Source: Gemmatimonadota bacterium
GTDB taxonomy: Bacteria; Gemmatimonadota; Gemmatimonadetes; Longimicrobiales; Gaopeijiaceae
Reading direction: 5' to 3'
Assembly (NCBI GenBank): GCA_022826565.1
Contig: JAJDUP010000049.1
Span: 44,249-108,248 of the forward strand
Length of the DNA stretch: 64,000 nt
Both the position numbers and the translations under genes were made by a program. The notes under the pieces are model-generated. The model saw nothing but the letters and a program-made list of their open reading frames with translations. It searched no databases and was not told the DNA's origin. Of this stretch, positions 36,402-47,336 are shown piece by piece; position 1 is the stretch's first letter, and each line of letters starts with the position of its first letter.

Positions 36402-36817
36402 AATACTGGGATTCCTCGGCGCTGGTCGCGCTCCTTGTAGACGAGCCACAGAGCGCGGAGCGCCGGGAGACGATCCGGCGGGATCCGGTGATCGTGACCT
36501 GGTGGGGAAGCCGGATCGAGTGCGCTTCGGCCCTGAACCGTCTCGAGCGGGAGCGCCGTTTCGAAGCGGGCGGGTTCAACCGGGCAATGAACCAGCTTGA
36601 GCTGCTGGCGACCGCCTGGCTGGAGATCGAGCCTCTGGAGCAACTGCGCAAGCGGGCCATGAGGCTGCTCCGGCTTCACCCCCTGCGCGCGGCCGACGCC
36701 TTGCAGCTGGCGGCGGCACTGACGGCCGCCGATGAAGACCCGCAGCGGCTGGACCTGGTCTGCAGTGACGATCGCCTCTCGCAGGCGGCGCACCGGGAAG
36801 GGTTCACCGTTCTGTAA
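36398..36817 (+). CDS. PIN-domain toxin (VapC-like)
   Basis: The 139-residue protein starts with TTG at 36398 in an overlap with the antitoxin stop. PIN acidic residues are visible: Asp5 in KYWDSSALVALL, Glu in RIECASALNRLE (about residue 47), Asp in LRAADALQLAAAL (about 99) and Asp near LVCSDDRL. VapC toxins cut tRNA or rRNA as metal-dependent endoribonucleases when the antitoxin is lost. The size is standard and all four acidic positions are present, so the toxin appears active. It converges with a propeller lipoprotein gene after 20 bases. Confidence 0.9.
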   Translation: MKYWDSSALVALLVDEPQSAERRETIRRDPVIVTWWGSRIECASALNRLERERRFEAGGFNRAMNQLELLATAWLEIEPLEQLRKRAMRLLRLHPLRAADALQLAAALTAADEDPQRLDLVCSDDRLSQAAHREGFTVL

Positions 36818-36837
36818 CCAGCGCGGAGCCTGGTCCC

Positions 36838-38088
36838 CTACCGCTCCAGCGGCCACACCTGCACCGACTCCACGCCCAGGTCGTCGGTTGTGTGGCCCAG
36901 GACGTAGTCGGCGCCAATTTCCAGGATGGTCAGCCCGTCAGGCGTTTCAATGAACCCGAGAACGCGTCCCTCCGGATCGAATACCGTCCATAGCGGCACC
37001 GGCCGCTCCGTGCCGGTGAACTTGGCCTCGCGGACCCAGAGATGGTCGAGGCCGTCGACCAGAATGCCGTCATATGCCGGGAAACGCTCCACCACCGGCA
37101 CATTCGGAAAGGCTTCGCGAAACGAGCTGAGGGCCTGCTCCGGCAAGCTGATCCTGGCCAGGTTGTCTTCGAACAACTGTTCGGCCTCGGCGTAGGTCGG
37201 TGCGCGATTCGCGTGCTCGCGGCGAACGATCCTGGCGAGCGAGCCGTCGGCGCCGTCGTAAGCGCGAATCTCGTAGTCGTCGTTGGGGGAAATGATGACC
37301 AGATCTCCCCAGGCTCCCTCCACGAGGAAGCGGCTGAACGGCAGGCCCGCCAACATGATGGGCATGCCGCCGGCGAACCCGAAGAAGGACTCCCGCCCCG
37401 GGTGCGTGCCGTAGGAGAGGAGCATCGCACCATCGGCCGTGCGGCGCTCATAGGACACCTCCGAGCGCCGGTATCCGTCGCCCGTCGCCTCTGCGGTCAG
37501 GCCCAGGAAGCTGCCGTCGCGGAATGCGAACCGCGGCGTGAGCGGACGCTCCTCACCCGTCTCGAGCACGAACGAGCGACCGAACCCGCCGTCGGAGTCG
37601 AAGACGGAGACCGCTGCTGTACGGCCGTCCCAGGCCACGATGGAATCGCCTTGCCAGGCATCGACTCCGGCCAGTGCGGCGAACTCGCCCGGCCCCTCCC
37701 CCGAACCGCCCCAGGTGGCCTGGTGAGCGCCGGTTGCATCGAAGACGCGAAGCTCGCTGGTGCCCGTGTTCGCGATCACGATCCGGCCGTCGGGCAGCGT
37801 CAGGGCGTCGTCGGCTTCATGCAGCATGTAGGGTTCTTCGCCGGACTCCACGCCGATCGACACGGCGGGGGCCGGGCCGATCCGCCACGGGAGTCGCGAG
37901 TCGTCGGCCGGACGAGCGTTCTCCACGATCCGCACTCCGGCACTGTCCCGCGACTCGGCGCGAGCGCTGGCGTCTGCACCACCGGTCTCCGTGGCGTCCT
38001 CGCACGCAATGCCCCCGATGGCGGCCAGCGGCATCAATACCCGAATGAGCGCCGATTTGAAACGCGACTGCGGCTGTCTCCGGTGCAT
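36838..38088 (-). CDS. 6-bladed beta-propeller lipoprotein
   Basis: The 416-residue product starts at the ATG at 38088, behind GGAGGGG, with a lipoprotein signal ending IGGIAC (Cys29). The body has the family signature GGSGEGPGEFAAL (about residues 128-140), the opening DSAGVRIVENARPADDSRLPWRIG and the ending LGVESVQVWPLER. The two tandem genes at 50.5-53.0 kb share the opening almost word for word (VRIVENARPAD or IRIVENAAPPE, then IGVxEGEEPYML), so the three are paralogues. They are presumably outer-membrane or periplasmic lipoproteins; their ligands are not known. It stands alone between convergent VapC and the upstream hydrolase gene. Confidence 0.85.
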   Translation of the reverse strand: MHRRQPQSRFKSALIRVLMPLAAIGGIACEDATETGGADASARAESRDSAGVRIVENARPADDSRLPWRIGPAPAVSIGVESGEEPYMLHEADDALTLPDGRIVIANTGTSELRVFDATGAHQATWGGSGEGPGEFAALAGVDAWQGDSIVAWDGRTAAVSVFDSDGGFGRSFVLETGEERPLTPRFAFRDGSFLGLTAEATGDGYRRSEVSYERRTADGAMLLSYGTHPGRESFFGFAGGMPIMLAGLPFSRFLVEGAWGDLVIISPNDDYEIRAYDGADGSLARIVRREHANRAPTYAEAEQLFEDNLARISLPEQALSSFREAFPNVPVVERFPAYDGILVDGLDHLWVREAKFTGTERPVPLWTVFDPEGRVLGFIETPDGLTILEIGADYVLGHTTDDLGVESVQVWPLER

Positions 38089-38228
38089 GGTCCCCTCCAA
38101 TTCCTATGAATTTAGGAGAAGGGTAGGGTCCGGGTCTCACCTCTGTCAACCACACTGGCCGGTGCTCGCCCGCGGACCGCACCAGGACTACCCGGCCCAG
38201 CCGCAGAGGCCGCTGATCGCACCGCTCC

Positions 38229-40160
38229 CTACCGCACCACCCCGAACGTCACGCGCGACGGATGATCCGCTCCCCGGTACACCGTCTGCTCGGCCGTGAT
38301 GTACTGATCCGGCGTCGCCCGGTAGGTATCCACGAACTGCTGCGTGTTGCGGTCGTAGGCCGGGAACCACGAACTCTGCACATGCACCATGATCCGGTGC
38401 CCCGCCTTGAAGGTGTGGTAGCGGTCGCGCAGGTCGATGTGGATCGGGGTGACCTCGCCCGGCACCATCGCTTCGGGGTGCTCCAGGCTGTTGCGGAAGC
38501 GGCCGCGCATGATCTCGCCGGCCAGATGCATCTGGTAGCCGCCCATGGGGACGTCGCAGAAGGGCGAGTCGGGTGCGTCGTCCGGGTAGACGTCGATCAC
38601 CTTCACGATCCAGTCCGAGTCGGTGCCGGTCGTGGACACGAAGATGTCGGCCAGGATCGGTCCCGCGATCGTGAGGTCCTCCCGGAGCGGCGGGGACTGG
38701 TAGACGAGCACGTCGGGCCGCGCCGAGGCGAAGCGCTGGTCCTCCACCTTCCACAGGTGCCCGAGGGTGGTCCGCTCTTCCGCCGAGAAGGGCACGGGGT
38801 CGTCGGGGTCGCTGGTGTAGCTGTCGGAGCCGCCGGGCGGGCCCGCGCTGGCAAAGCTCAGGGCGCCGTTGCCCGCCAGGTACAGAGGCGCCTGCTCGAT
38901 GTTCGCGGGGGGCCAGCGGTCGTGGGTCCTCCACACGTTCGTGCCGGTCTCGAAGACGAACGCCTCGGGCGCGGTCCAGTCGCCGGCGCCCCGCAGGTGG
39001 TGCTCGAAGAACGGAAGCTGCACGTCGCGCTGGAAGGTCACCGACGTCCGGTCGGCGAACTCGATGCACCCCAGGTGGTCGCCGAGCATGCGGGACCAGC
39101 CGCCGTGCAGCCACGGGCCCGCCGCCAGCGTGTTCTCGGTGCCGGGGTTCCCGGCCTCGATCGCTCGGTAGATCGACATGGGGCCGTAGAAGTCCTCGGT
39201 GTCGAACCAGCCGGCCACGTTCAGGATCGGGTGGTCGATCTTGCGGAGGTGAGGGAGCGCGTTCTGGCGCTGCCAGTATTCGTCGTACGTGTCGTGCTCG
39301 ATGAAGTCGTTCCAGGCCGGGACGTCGCCGTGGAAGTAGAGCGCGTCGATGTTCGCGGCCGAGCCCGCCTCGAGGAAGAAGGCGTAGCCGGAGTTGGTGC
39401 CGTAGTCGAAGCCGCCCGGCCGCACGTCGGTGGGTGCATCGCGCCTGCGTGCGTTTCTGGCGAGCCAGGAGAAGGCGTACATGACCCTGAAGGCACCGTT
39501 GTGGTGCCAATCGTCCCCGATGAACATGTCGGAGGGGGATGCCTGCGGCGACGACGCGGCGAGCGCCGGATGCGCATCCACCATCCCCATCACGGTCTGC
39601 CAGCCCGGGTACGAGATCCCCCACTGCCCCACCTTGTCGTTGTGGCCCTCCACATTGGCCAGCGCCCACTCGATGGCGTCGTAGTTGTCAGTGCTCTCGT
39701 CGACCGTGGTCGGCCCCTTGGGCTTCGTCGCCAGCGGGCGGATCACCTCGAAGTCGCCCTGCGACCTGAACTTCCCGCGCACGTCCTGGAACACGAATAC
39801 GTACCCCGCGCGGTCGAACTCGGCGGAGGGGCCCAGCGGGTTGCGGTACTCGCCCGGCTCGTAGGGCGCGATCGAATACGGCGTGCGGAAGAGCATGACC
39901 GGAACCGGGTCGGTCGCGAAGCGGGGCGTGTAGACGATCGAGTAGAGTTCGGTCCCGTCACGCATCGGGACCATGTGCTCGGACTTGTCGTAGTTGGCGC
40001 GGAGCCATTCCAGATGTGCGGCGTCGCCGCCGTTCGCGGCCTCGCGGGAGCGCTCCGTGAACTCGACGGTCCCGACCGCCCGGTCGCCATCTCCGCACCC
40101 CCAGGCACCGAGGGCCGCCAGCAGCGCAATCCCAACCCGTTTCCGCTCGAAGTCGAACAC
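38229..40160 (-). CDS. CocE/NonD-family hydrolase lipoprotein
   Basis: The start is the GTG at 40160, with GGAGGG just upstream, giving 643 residues and a lipoprotein-type signal ending LGAWGC (Cys22). It is an alpha/beta-hydrolase of the X-Pro dipeptidyl-peptidase S15/CocE class. Visible features are the nucleophile Ser183 in GQWGISYPGW, Asp320 in AGWFDTEDF, His352 in AAGPWLHGGW, and a C-terminal jelly-roll domain (about residues 430-643). Members hydrolyse acyl esters or remove X-Pro dipeptides from peptides. The signal suggests it works in the periplasm or on the cell surface. It is divergent from a dioxygenase gene. Confidence 0.88.
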   Translation of the reverse strand: MFDFERKRVGIALLAALGAWGCGDGDRAVGTVEFTERSREAANGGDAAHLEWLRANYDKSEHMVPMRDGTELYSIVYTPRFATDPVPVMLFRTPYSIAPYEPGEYRNPLGPSAEFDRAGYVFVFQDVRGKFRSQGDFEVIRPLATKPKGPTTVDESTDNYDAIEWALANVEGHNDKVGQWGISYPGWQTVMGMVDAHPALAASSPQASPSDMFIGDDWHHNGAFRVMYAFSWLARNARRRDAPTDVRPGGFDYGTNSGYAFFLEAGSAANIDALYFHGDVPAWNDFIEHDTYDEYWQRQNALPHLRKIDHPILNVAGWFDTEDFYGPMSIYRAIEAGNPGTENTLAAGPWLHGGWSRMLGDHLGCIEFADRTSVTFQRDVQLPFFEHHLRGAGDWTAPEAFVFETGTNVWRTHDRWPPANIEQAPLYLAGNGALSFASAGPPGGSDSYTSDPDDPVPFSAEERTTLGHLWKVEDQRFASARPDVLVYQSPPLREDLTIAGPILADIFVSTTGTDSDWIVKVIDVYPDDAPDSPFCDVPMGGYQMHLAGEIMRGRFRNSLEHPEAMVPGEVTPIHIDLRDRYHTFKAGHRIMVHVQSSWFPAYDRNTQQFVDTYRATPDQYITAEQTVYRGADHPSRVTFGVVR

Positions 40161-40315
40161 GTTTGCCCTCCGCTTTCGCGCCCGATGGAGTGTGGCAAGC
40201 CCAGCTCTGGCGCCGCCGTCCCCGGTCCAGTTTAGATTTGTCAAGGACGGTCACCCTAACCCCGCGTCGCCGCCCCGGCAAATTGCTTCACAAACCTGTT
40301 ACAACACGCCCGACC

Positions 40316-41140
40316 ATGAGCCCAGCCAAGCCTTCCGTCAGACCCGTCACACCCGTCATCGGCGCCGAGATCCACGGCCTCGACCTCGACGATGTCAGCG
40401 AAGCCGACTTTCGGCTGATCCACGACGCGCTGATGGACCATTGCGTGATCTTCTTCCGCGACCAGGACATCTCGATCGAGAGTCAGAAGGAGCTCGGAGC
40501 GAGGTTCGGCGAACTGGTCGCGCACCCCAACGACCCCGGGGTCGACGGCCACCCCGAGGTCATGCCGATCCACGCCGACGAGGACTCGCAGCGGGTCGCC
40601 GGCGAGCAGTGGCACTCCGACGTCTCGTGCGACCCCCTGCCGCCGATGGGTTCCATGCTGCGGCTGCACACGGTGCCCGAGACCGGCGGCGACACGCTCT
40701 TCGCGAACATGTACGCGGCCTACGAGGCGCTGTCGGACCGGATGCGGGAGTTTCTCGATGGCCTGACCGCCGTGCACGACGGTGGCCCCTACTACCGGGA
40801 GACGAACCGGATCATCGGCCGGGACGACGGTGGCCGCAGCTACCCCTCGGCCGAGCACCCGGTGGTGCGCACCCACCCGGTTACCGGCCGCAAGGCGCTC
40901 TTCGTCAACCAGATGTTCACGCAGTACATCGTGGGGCTGCCGCCCGCCGAGAGCCGCGGGATTCTGAGCCTGCTTTACGAGCATGTCGCGCGCCCGGACT
41001 TCCAGTGCCGGTTCCGCTGGCGGCCCAACTCGATCGCGTTCTGGGACAACCGCTGCGCCCAGCATCACGCGATCTGGGATTACTGGCCAGCGACGCGGTC
41101 GGGGTACCGGGTGACGATTCGGGGGGAGGCGCCGGCTTAG
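40316..41140 (+). CDS. TauD/TfdA-family 2-oxoglutarate-dependent dioxygenase
   Basis: The 274-residue protein contains the iron-binding motif WHSDVS (His100, Asp102) and the distal His250 in WDNRCAQHHAIWDY; Arg262 or Arg266 in TRSGYRVTIRG would bind 2-oxoglutarate. Family members hydroxylate small acids, for example taurine, with succinate and carbon dioxide as by-products. The size fits TauD (about 280). No transporter or sulfonate genes lie beside it, so the substrate cannot be named. No ribosome site is visible before the ATG. Confidence 0.9.
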   Translation: MSPAKPSVRPVTPVIGAEIHGLDLDDVSEADFRLIHDALMDHCVIFFRDQDISIESQKELGARFGELVAHPNDPGVDGHPEVMPIHADEDSQRVAGEQWHSDVSCDPLPPMGSMLRLHTVPETGGDTLFANMYAAYEALSDRMREFLDGLTAVHDGGPYYRETNRIIGRDDGGRSYPSAEHPVVRTHPVTGRKALFVNQMFTQYIVGLPPAESRGILSLLYEHVARPDFQCRFRWRPNSIAFWDNRCAQHHAIWDYWPATRSGYRVTIRGEAPA

Positions 41141-41143
41141 TCC

Positions 41144-44100
41144 TCACTCCTCGAACTCGAACACCGCAAACTCCCTGTTGAGCTGCAGCACCAGCACATC
41201 CGGGTCGATCAGCACGCGCTCGGGCTCGAAACCGGCCCGGATCACGAACTCGGCCGACTCCCCGGCGCCCAGTTCCACCTCGGTGCGGGCGTCGCGGTAG
41301 TCATCGTTCACCACCGTGCGGCTCCCATCGTCACCCTCGTCCGACCAGCGCTCGCCCGACGTCGCGCCCACCTGCACGCGCATCCGCCCCGTTCCGACAT
41401 TCTCCACCGTCCCCCGCACCACCCACTCCCCGCCCTCCCGCACCTTCGTCACGTCAGAGAACCGGTACTCCGGCACCACCACGTCGAAGAACCACTGTTC
41501 GGCGAAAGCATCGAACGCGGTCGTGTCGGGCGCGAAGTCGCGCAGCACGGCCAGCATGTCCTGGATGACCGGGAAATCCGGGTCCGGGTTGTACTTCGCG
41601 ATGAAAGCCTGTAGCCCGGCGAGGATGTTCTCGCGCCCCATCTCCTGCTGCAGCATCCACGGAACCCAGCCGCCCTTGTCGTAGGTGACCGTGCCGTCTC
41701 CCGCGCGGCTCCCGTCGATCTTCACCATCGGCCGCTCCGAGTCCACGAAACGCTGGTCGCCGTACTGCTGCTCCAGACGCTTGCCGAACTCGATTCTGTA
41801 GCGATCGCCGTACACCTGCTCGTGCAGCAGCATCGTGGAGTAGTGCGCCATCCCTTCCGACAGGATGTTGCCGCCCGGTCCCTGCCCCGGCGTGAGCAGA
41901 TTGCCCCACCACTGGTGCGCGGCCTCGTGGGCCACCACCATGAAGGCGACGTGCGACCTGGGATCGCTCTTTGCCAGGAACCCGATCCCCTCGCTGAAGG
42001 TGATGTTGGTCGGAAACCCCTGTGCATACGTCGCGAACGCCGCGAATTCCGAGATCTTGAGCAGATCCCACGGGAAGGGATGGAACCACTCGGAGAAATA
42101 CTTGCGCGCGGCATCCAGCGCGGCCGACATCTCCTCGATGTTGTAGTCGTGCTCGGGGTGATAGTAGATCGCGGTGCCGTCGCCCTCCTTCACCGCGTAC
42201 CGGCCCGCCACCACGTTGAACAGCGCCACCGGGTGGTCCGTCTCCCACACCACCGTGCGCCGTCCGTCCGCCACCTCGTCGCTGACCTTCTGCCCGACGC
42301 CGTTGGCGGTGTACTCCTCGGGCAGCGTGATGCGCGTGCGTGCCGTGAAGGGCTCCCCGCCCCAGCCGAAGAGCGGCTCGGTCTCGCCCTCGTAGAAGTC
42401 GTCCGCGTAGTCCTGCGGCTCGGAGGAATTGTCGCCGTCGACGCCAATCCCGGCATCGTACCCCGGAATGGGTGCGAAGGTGGGCGAAAACGCGGTCAGA
42501 ACGACCCCGGCATCCAGGATGAACTGGCCGGCGCCGCTCGCGCGCTTGCTCATGCCACGCGGGAATTCGAGCTCGTAGCTGAAGCCGATCGTGAGCGAGT
42601 CGCCGGGCCCGAGCGGGACTTCGGGCGTGAAGACGAAGAGGTTGGACCGGTCGTCGGGCTCGTGCTCCTCCCCGTTCAGCGTCCATTCGATCGGGTCCCA
42701 CTGCCCGGCGGTAATCGGGATCTGGTCGTAGGCATAATCGCGGTGGTTATGGAAGGTGTATTCACCCTCCACCGAGGCCGAGCGCTCAGCGGGCTCCAGG
42801 TCGATCGCCATGTCGACATTGGATACCGAGGGCATCTCGAAGTCTGTCCAGGTCCGTACGTTCTCGCGCCAGTAGTCCTTGCCCGCCTCCTCGGCGGCCT
42901 CTCCCTGCCGCCCCGCCTCGCCGCCGAAGTGCAGCACCAGGGCGAGCACGATCGCGGGAAGCGCGAACGGGAGCAGGCGCAGGGCTCCGATCAGCAGCGG
43001 TTTCGGCCGGAGGCGATGGACAAGCCGCGTTGCGTCGAAGTCAAACCGGCCGAACCACTTGACCGCCAGCAGCACGAGCGGCGGCACCATGCTCAGATAC
43101 AGGATCCGATTGAGTAGCAATTCGCGCCCGTTCAGCGAAAACGCACCCAGATCACTCCATTGGACCGCGTCCCAGGCCATCCAGTTCAGGGCCCAGCCGA
43201 ACGAGTCGTCGATGTCCATCCGGTAGACGGTGTAGACGATCAGCGCGAATCCGATCGCGTACACGGCGTAGCGGTTCCGGAAGAAGGCGAAGAGCGTCGT
43301 CACCAGCGCGGTCCAGAAGATGAAGGTGGGCACCAGCACGCCCCCCCACGTCGCGACGAACGGGACGATGTCGAAGCGCACCGGGCTCCCTTCGAAGAGC
43401 TGCTGATAGAGGATGACACCCCAGCTCGCGACAACGCCGACGCTCAGAATCAGTCCCGCGACCACGCTGTTGCCGATGGTCTTGCCGAGCAGAATCGAGC
43501 CGGTCCCGATGGGCGTGGCATGGAAGATCTCTGCCAGTCGGCGGCTGCGCTCCTTGTGCAGTGACTCGACGGTGTAGAAGAGCAGCAGGAAGCAGATGAG
43601 CAGAGTCAGCGTGTTCAGCTGCCGCACCGCCACCGCCCCGGACGTCAGGAGCAGACGCGAGTTGAAGGGCCCGATGGCAACGAGTGTCGCAAAGATGGAC
43701 TGGTAGAGGATCAGCGGCACAAAGAGATACATCCCGGGCCGCCGAACGAGCTCCCGCACCTCTTCCCGACCGATTTCGCGGGCTGCTTTCCAGAAACCGA
43801 GCGGCTCGGTGGCCATTTCGAGGTCGCGCAGGGTTGCGTCGGCGGACGTGGCCACAGCGTGCCCAGCGGCTTCCGCGGGCCGGCGCCGTCTGAACAGCCT
43901 GGATTCGCTTGCGCCCCGTCGCAGCCGGCCTGCGTAGCTGACCGCGGCGCCGGACACTGCCAGCAGACCGATCAGCCCGTACGCAACGCGGCTCAGCAGA
44001 AATCCCGCGTCGGGCCGCAGCACCGCCGTGTTATAGAACTCGACTCCGCGATCCACCTTGAGGAAGGTCTCGTTGAGCCACCTGTAGCCGGACGGGTCCA

Positions 44101-44766
44101 CGATCATCAACGCCCGGTTCGCCCCCGGCGACAGCCAGTCGGGAGACCAGAGGGTCAGGAAACCGAGGGTGACCAGAAGCACCGTAACGGGAAAGAAGAA
44201 GACGATGATCGGGCGGCGCGTCCAGGTTCCCAGGAAGAACGGTACGCCCGCGAAGAGCAGAATCTGGGGCAACCCGAAGAGGACGGTAGGATACAGGTAG
44301 TTGCCCAGGGCGAACGGCCCGATGTGCCGGGCGTCCTCCCCTGCCGCCAGGATGTGGTTGAACACCGCCCCCATGCACAGGTAGAGGATCCATATCACGA
44401 GAAAGACGCCCACCGCGCCGGCGAACTTCCCCCACACGTACTCGCGCGGGGTCAGGCGAGTGGAATGAAAGACCTCCGTGACCTGCAGTTCCAGGTCCCG
44501 GATCACCACCAGTCCGGCGGCGATGGCCAGAAACCACGCCCCGATCCCCATAACCACGATGCACTGGATCATGCTCTGGGCGAAGACCGAGGTGACCCAG
44601 GACTGTTCGCCCCCCACCGTCGAGTCGCCCGAGGCGATCGTTACCGCCCCTTCGGACCAGCCCCAGGCCATGAGCAGCAGGATCGCGAAGAGCAGCCAGT
44701 AGGCCGGGCGGCGGAGTCCCGTCAGCAGTTCCCTGCGGGTGACTTCCCACCACCTTGTGAAACCGT

Positions 44767-44770
<4 letters not shown>
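41144..44770 (-). CDS. ABC-2 permease fused to M1-family aminopeptidase
   Basis: The 1208-residue protein joins two parts. The N-terminal half (about 1-610) has two ABC-2 permease-like blocks with about 12 membrane segments. The C-terminal half (about 650-1208) is an M1 metallopeptidase: HEAAHQWWG (His948, Glu949, His952) with a second glutamate in LSEGMAHYS, followed by the ERAP-type helices. The permease is encoded with its ATPase, whose stop overlaps its start (ATGA). Such fusions occur in Gemmatimonadota, Bacteroidota and Acidobacteria. It probably places a peptidase domain on the periplasmic side of an ABC exporter; transport substrate and coupling are not known. Confidence 0.9.
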
Positions 44771-45716
<946 letters not shown>

Positions 45717-45720
<4 letters not shown>

Positions 45721-46649
45721 GGGTTTGCGCACAACTCGACGGCTTGTGCAAGCGAGCCGAGCGGGTCACCGCTGCGGGGGATGAATTCATGCGCCATGAA
45801 TCCGCTGAAGCCAGTGTCGCCGATCGCGCGCACGATCGCGGGATAGTACAGCTCCTGCGTGTCGTCGATTTCGGCGCGGCCGGGAACGCCCCCGGTGTGA
45901 TAGTGGCCGATCCATTCGGCCGCATCGGTCAGGGTCGAGATGATGTCGCCTTCCATGATCTGCATGTGGAAGACGTCGTACAGGATGCGCACGCGCGGCG
46001 ACTCGACTGCGCGCACTATCTCGAGGGCGTACGACATATGATCGCCGATGTAGTCGACGTGCCCGCCGGGTTTGGAATTCAGCACTTCGACCAGTATCGT
46101 GACTCCCTCGGCTTCGGCGATGGGTGCGCATTCGCGCAGGCAGCGGATCGAGTTGTCGATAGCCGGTACGTCGTCCATTCCGCGGCGGTTTCCGAAAAAG
46201 CAGATCACGTTGGGGACGTCTTCGCGGGCGGCGCGGGGGATGTGCTCTTCGAACGCGCCGATGATCGTGGGGTGATTGCGGGGTTCGTTGAGGCCGTCCT
46301 CGATGGTCCCCGCGCCGACATCGCCGCACGAGACGACCAGGCCGTGATCGTGGGCGACGGCCCATTCGTCGACGGCGAGGAGGTCCATCGCGGTCAGACC
46401 GATGTCGGCGACCGAGGCGCAGAATGACGGCAGGGGAATGTCGGCGTAGCACCAGCGGGCGACGGATTGGGTGATGCCGGTTTTGGCGGCAGGTTCGGCG
46501 GCGGACCGGGCACCGGCGCGGCCAGTGTCATCGCCCGTATTCGGCGCACGCCCAGGCCGATCCGGCTGCCCGTCGCATCCCGGCAGGACCAGCCCCAGCG
46601 AAGCCGCTCCGGTTGCCCTGATCGCCTGGCGGCGCGTAAGGTTCGGCAT
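45717..46649 (-). CDS. Exported hydroxypyruvate-isomerase-like TIM-barrel protein
   Basis: I choose the ATG at 46649, behind GGAGGAAGAG, giving 310 residues and an N-terminus with paired arginines (LTRRQAIRATGAASLGLVLPGC), either a Tat signal or a lipoprotein signal with Cys25. The body is a sugar-phosphate isomerase/epimerase TIM barrel with Hyi-type motifs: VEVLNSKPGGHVDY, LYDVFHMQIMEGD and GHYHTGGVPGRAEID, which carry the metal ligands. Related enzymes isomerise hydroxypyruvate or other small sugars. It overlaps the ABC ATPase gene, and the divergent GMC dehydrogenase genes 78 bases away suggest a shared role in sugar oxidation, which is inference. Confidence 0.85.
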
Positions 46650-46727
46650 CTCTTCCTCCGTGTCCGTCTGTGCGGGGGAACCCTCCACGGCAGCGGGGCC
46701 GCGCAAAAGCGGCGGAAACGGTAACGC

Positions 46728-47336
46728 ATGAAGCGACGGCGGGCCATCGGCGTGCTGGGCGGGGTGGCGGGCGCGCCCCTTCTCATGCCCGTCGAGGAGA
46801 TCGAGCGCCTGCTGGCCTGGCGCGAGCGGGTGCAGGATTCGGCCGGGACAAGGCCGCCCCAGGACAACGGTGCGACCCAGGTCGGTTCACTCCTCACGCC
46901 CCCTCGCGCCCGCGTCATGGAAGCCCTCGCCGAAGTCATCATCCCGGCGACGGACACGCCAGGCGCATCGGAAGCCGGCGTGACCGAGTTCGTGGGCGCG
47001 CTGGTCGACGGGTGGCTCGACGACGACGACCGGGACCGCTTCCTCGCCGGGCTCGACACGGTGGACCCCTCCTGCCGCGAGCGCTTCGGCCGCCCCTTCG
47101 CGGAGTGCGCGCAGGGTGAGCAGGCGGCCTTCGTCCACGACCTCGACGACGAGCTCACCCGTCTGCGCGACGACCCTGCCGCGGACGAGACCCGACACTT
47201 CTTCCACGACGTCAAACGCTTCACCCTGACCGGCTACTTCACGTCGGATGTCGGGCTCGACGCGCTCGGCTACCGGACGACCTTCCGCACCTTCGAGGGA
47301 TGCGCGCCGCTGACCCCGGCCGAGGCCGGCCGATGA
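46728..47336 (+). CDS. Gluconate 2-dehydrogenase subunit 3-like protein
   Basis: The 202-residue protein begins MKRRRAIGVLGGVAGAPLLM, a Tat-like export signal, and continues with PPRARVMEALAEVIIPATDTPGASEAGVTEFV, the conserved region of the DUF1391/gluconate dehydrogenase subunit 3 family. It is the small partner of an FAD-containing GMC dehydrogenase and probably helps its export or maturation. Its stop overlaps the start of that gene (ATGA, 47333-47336). The size and pairing are standard. Confidence 0.88.
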   Translation: MKRRRAIGVLGGVAGAPLLMPVEEIERLLAWRERVQDSAGTRPPQDNGATQVGSLLTPPRARVMEALAEVIIPATDTPGASEAGVTEFVGALVDGWLDDDDRDRFLAGLDTVDPSCRERFGRPFAECAQGEQAAFVHDLDDELTRLRDDPAADETRHFFHDVKRFTLTGYFTSDVGLDALGYRTTFRTFEGCAPLTPAEAGR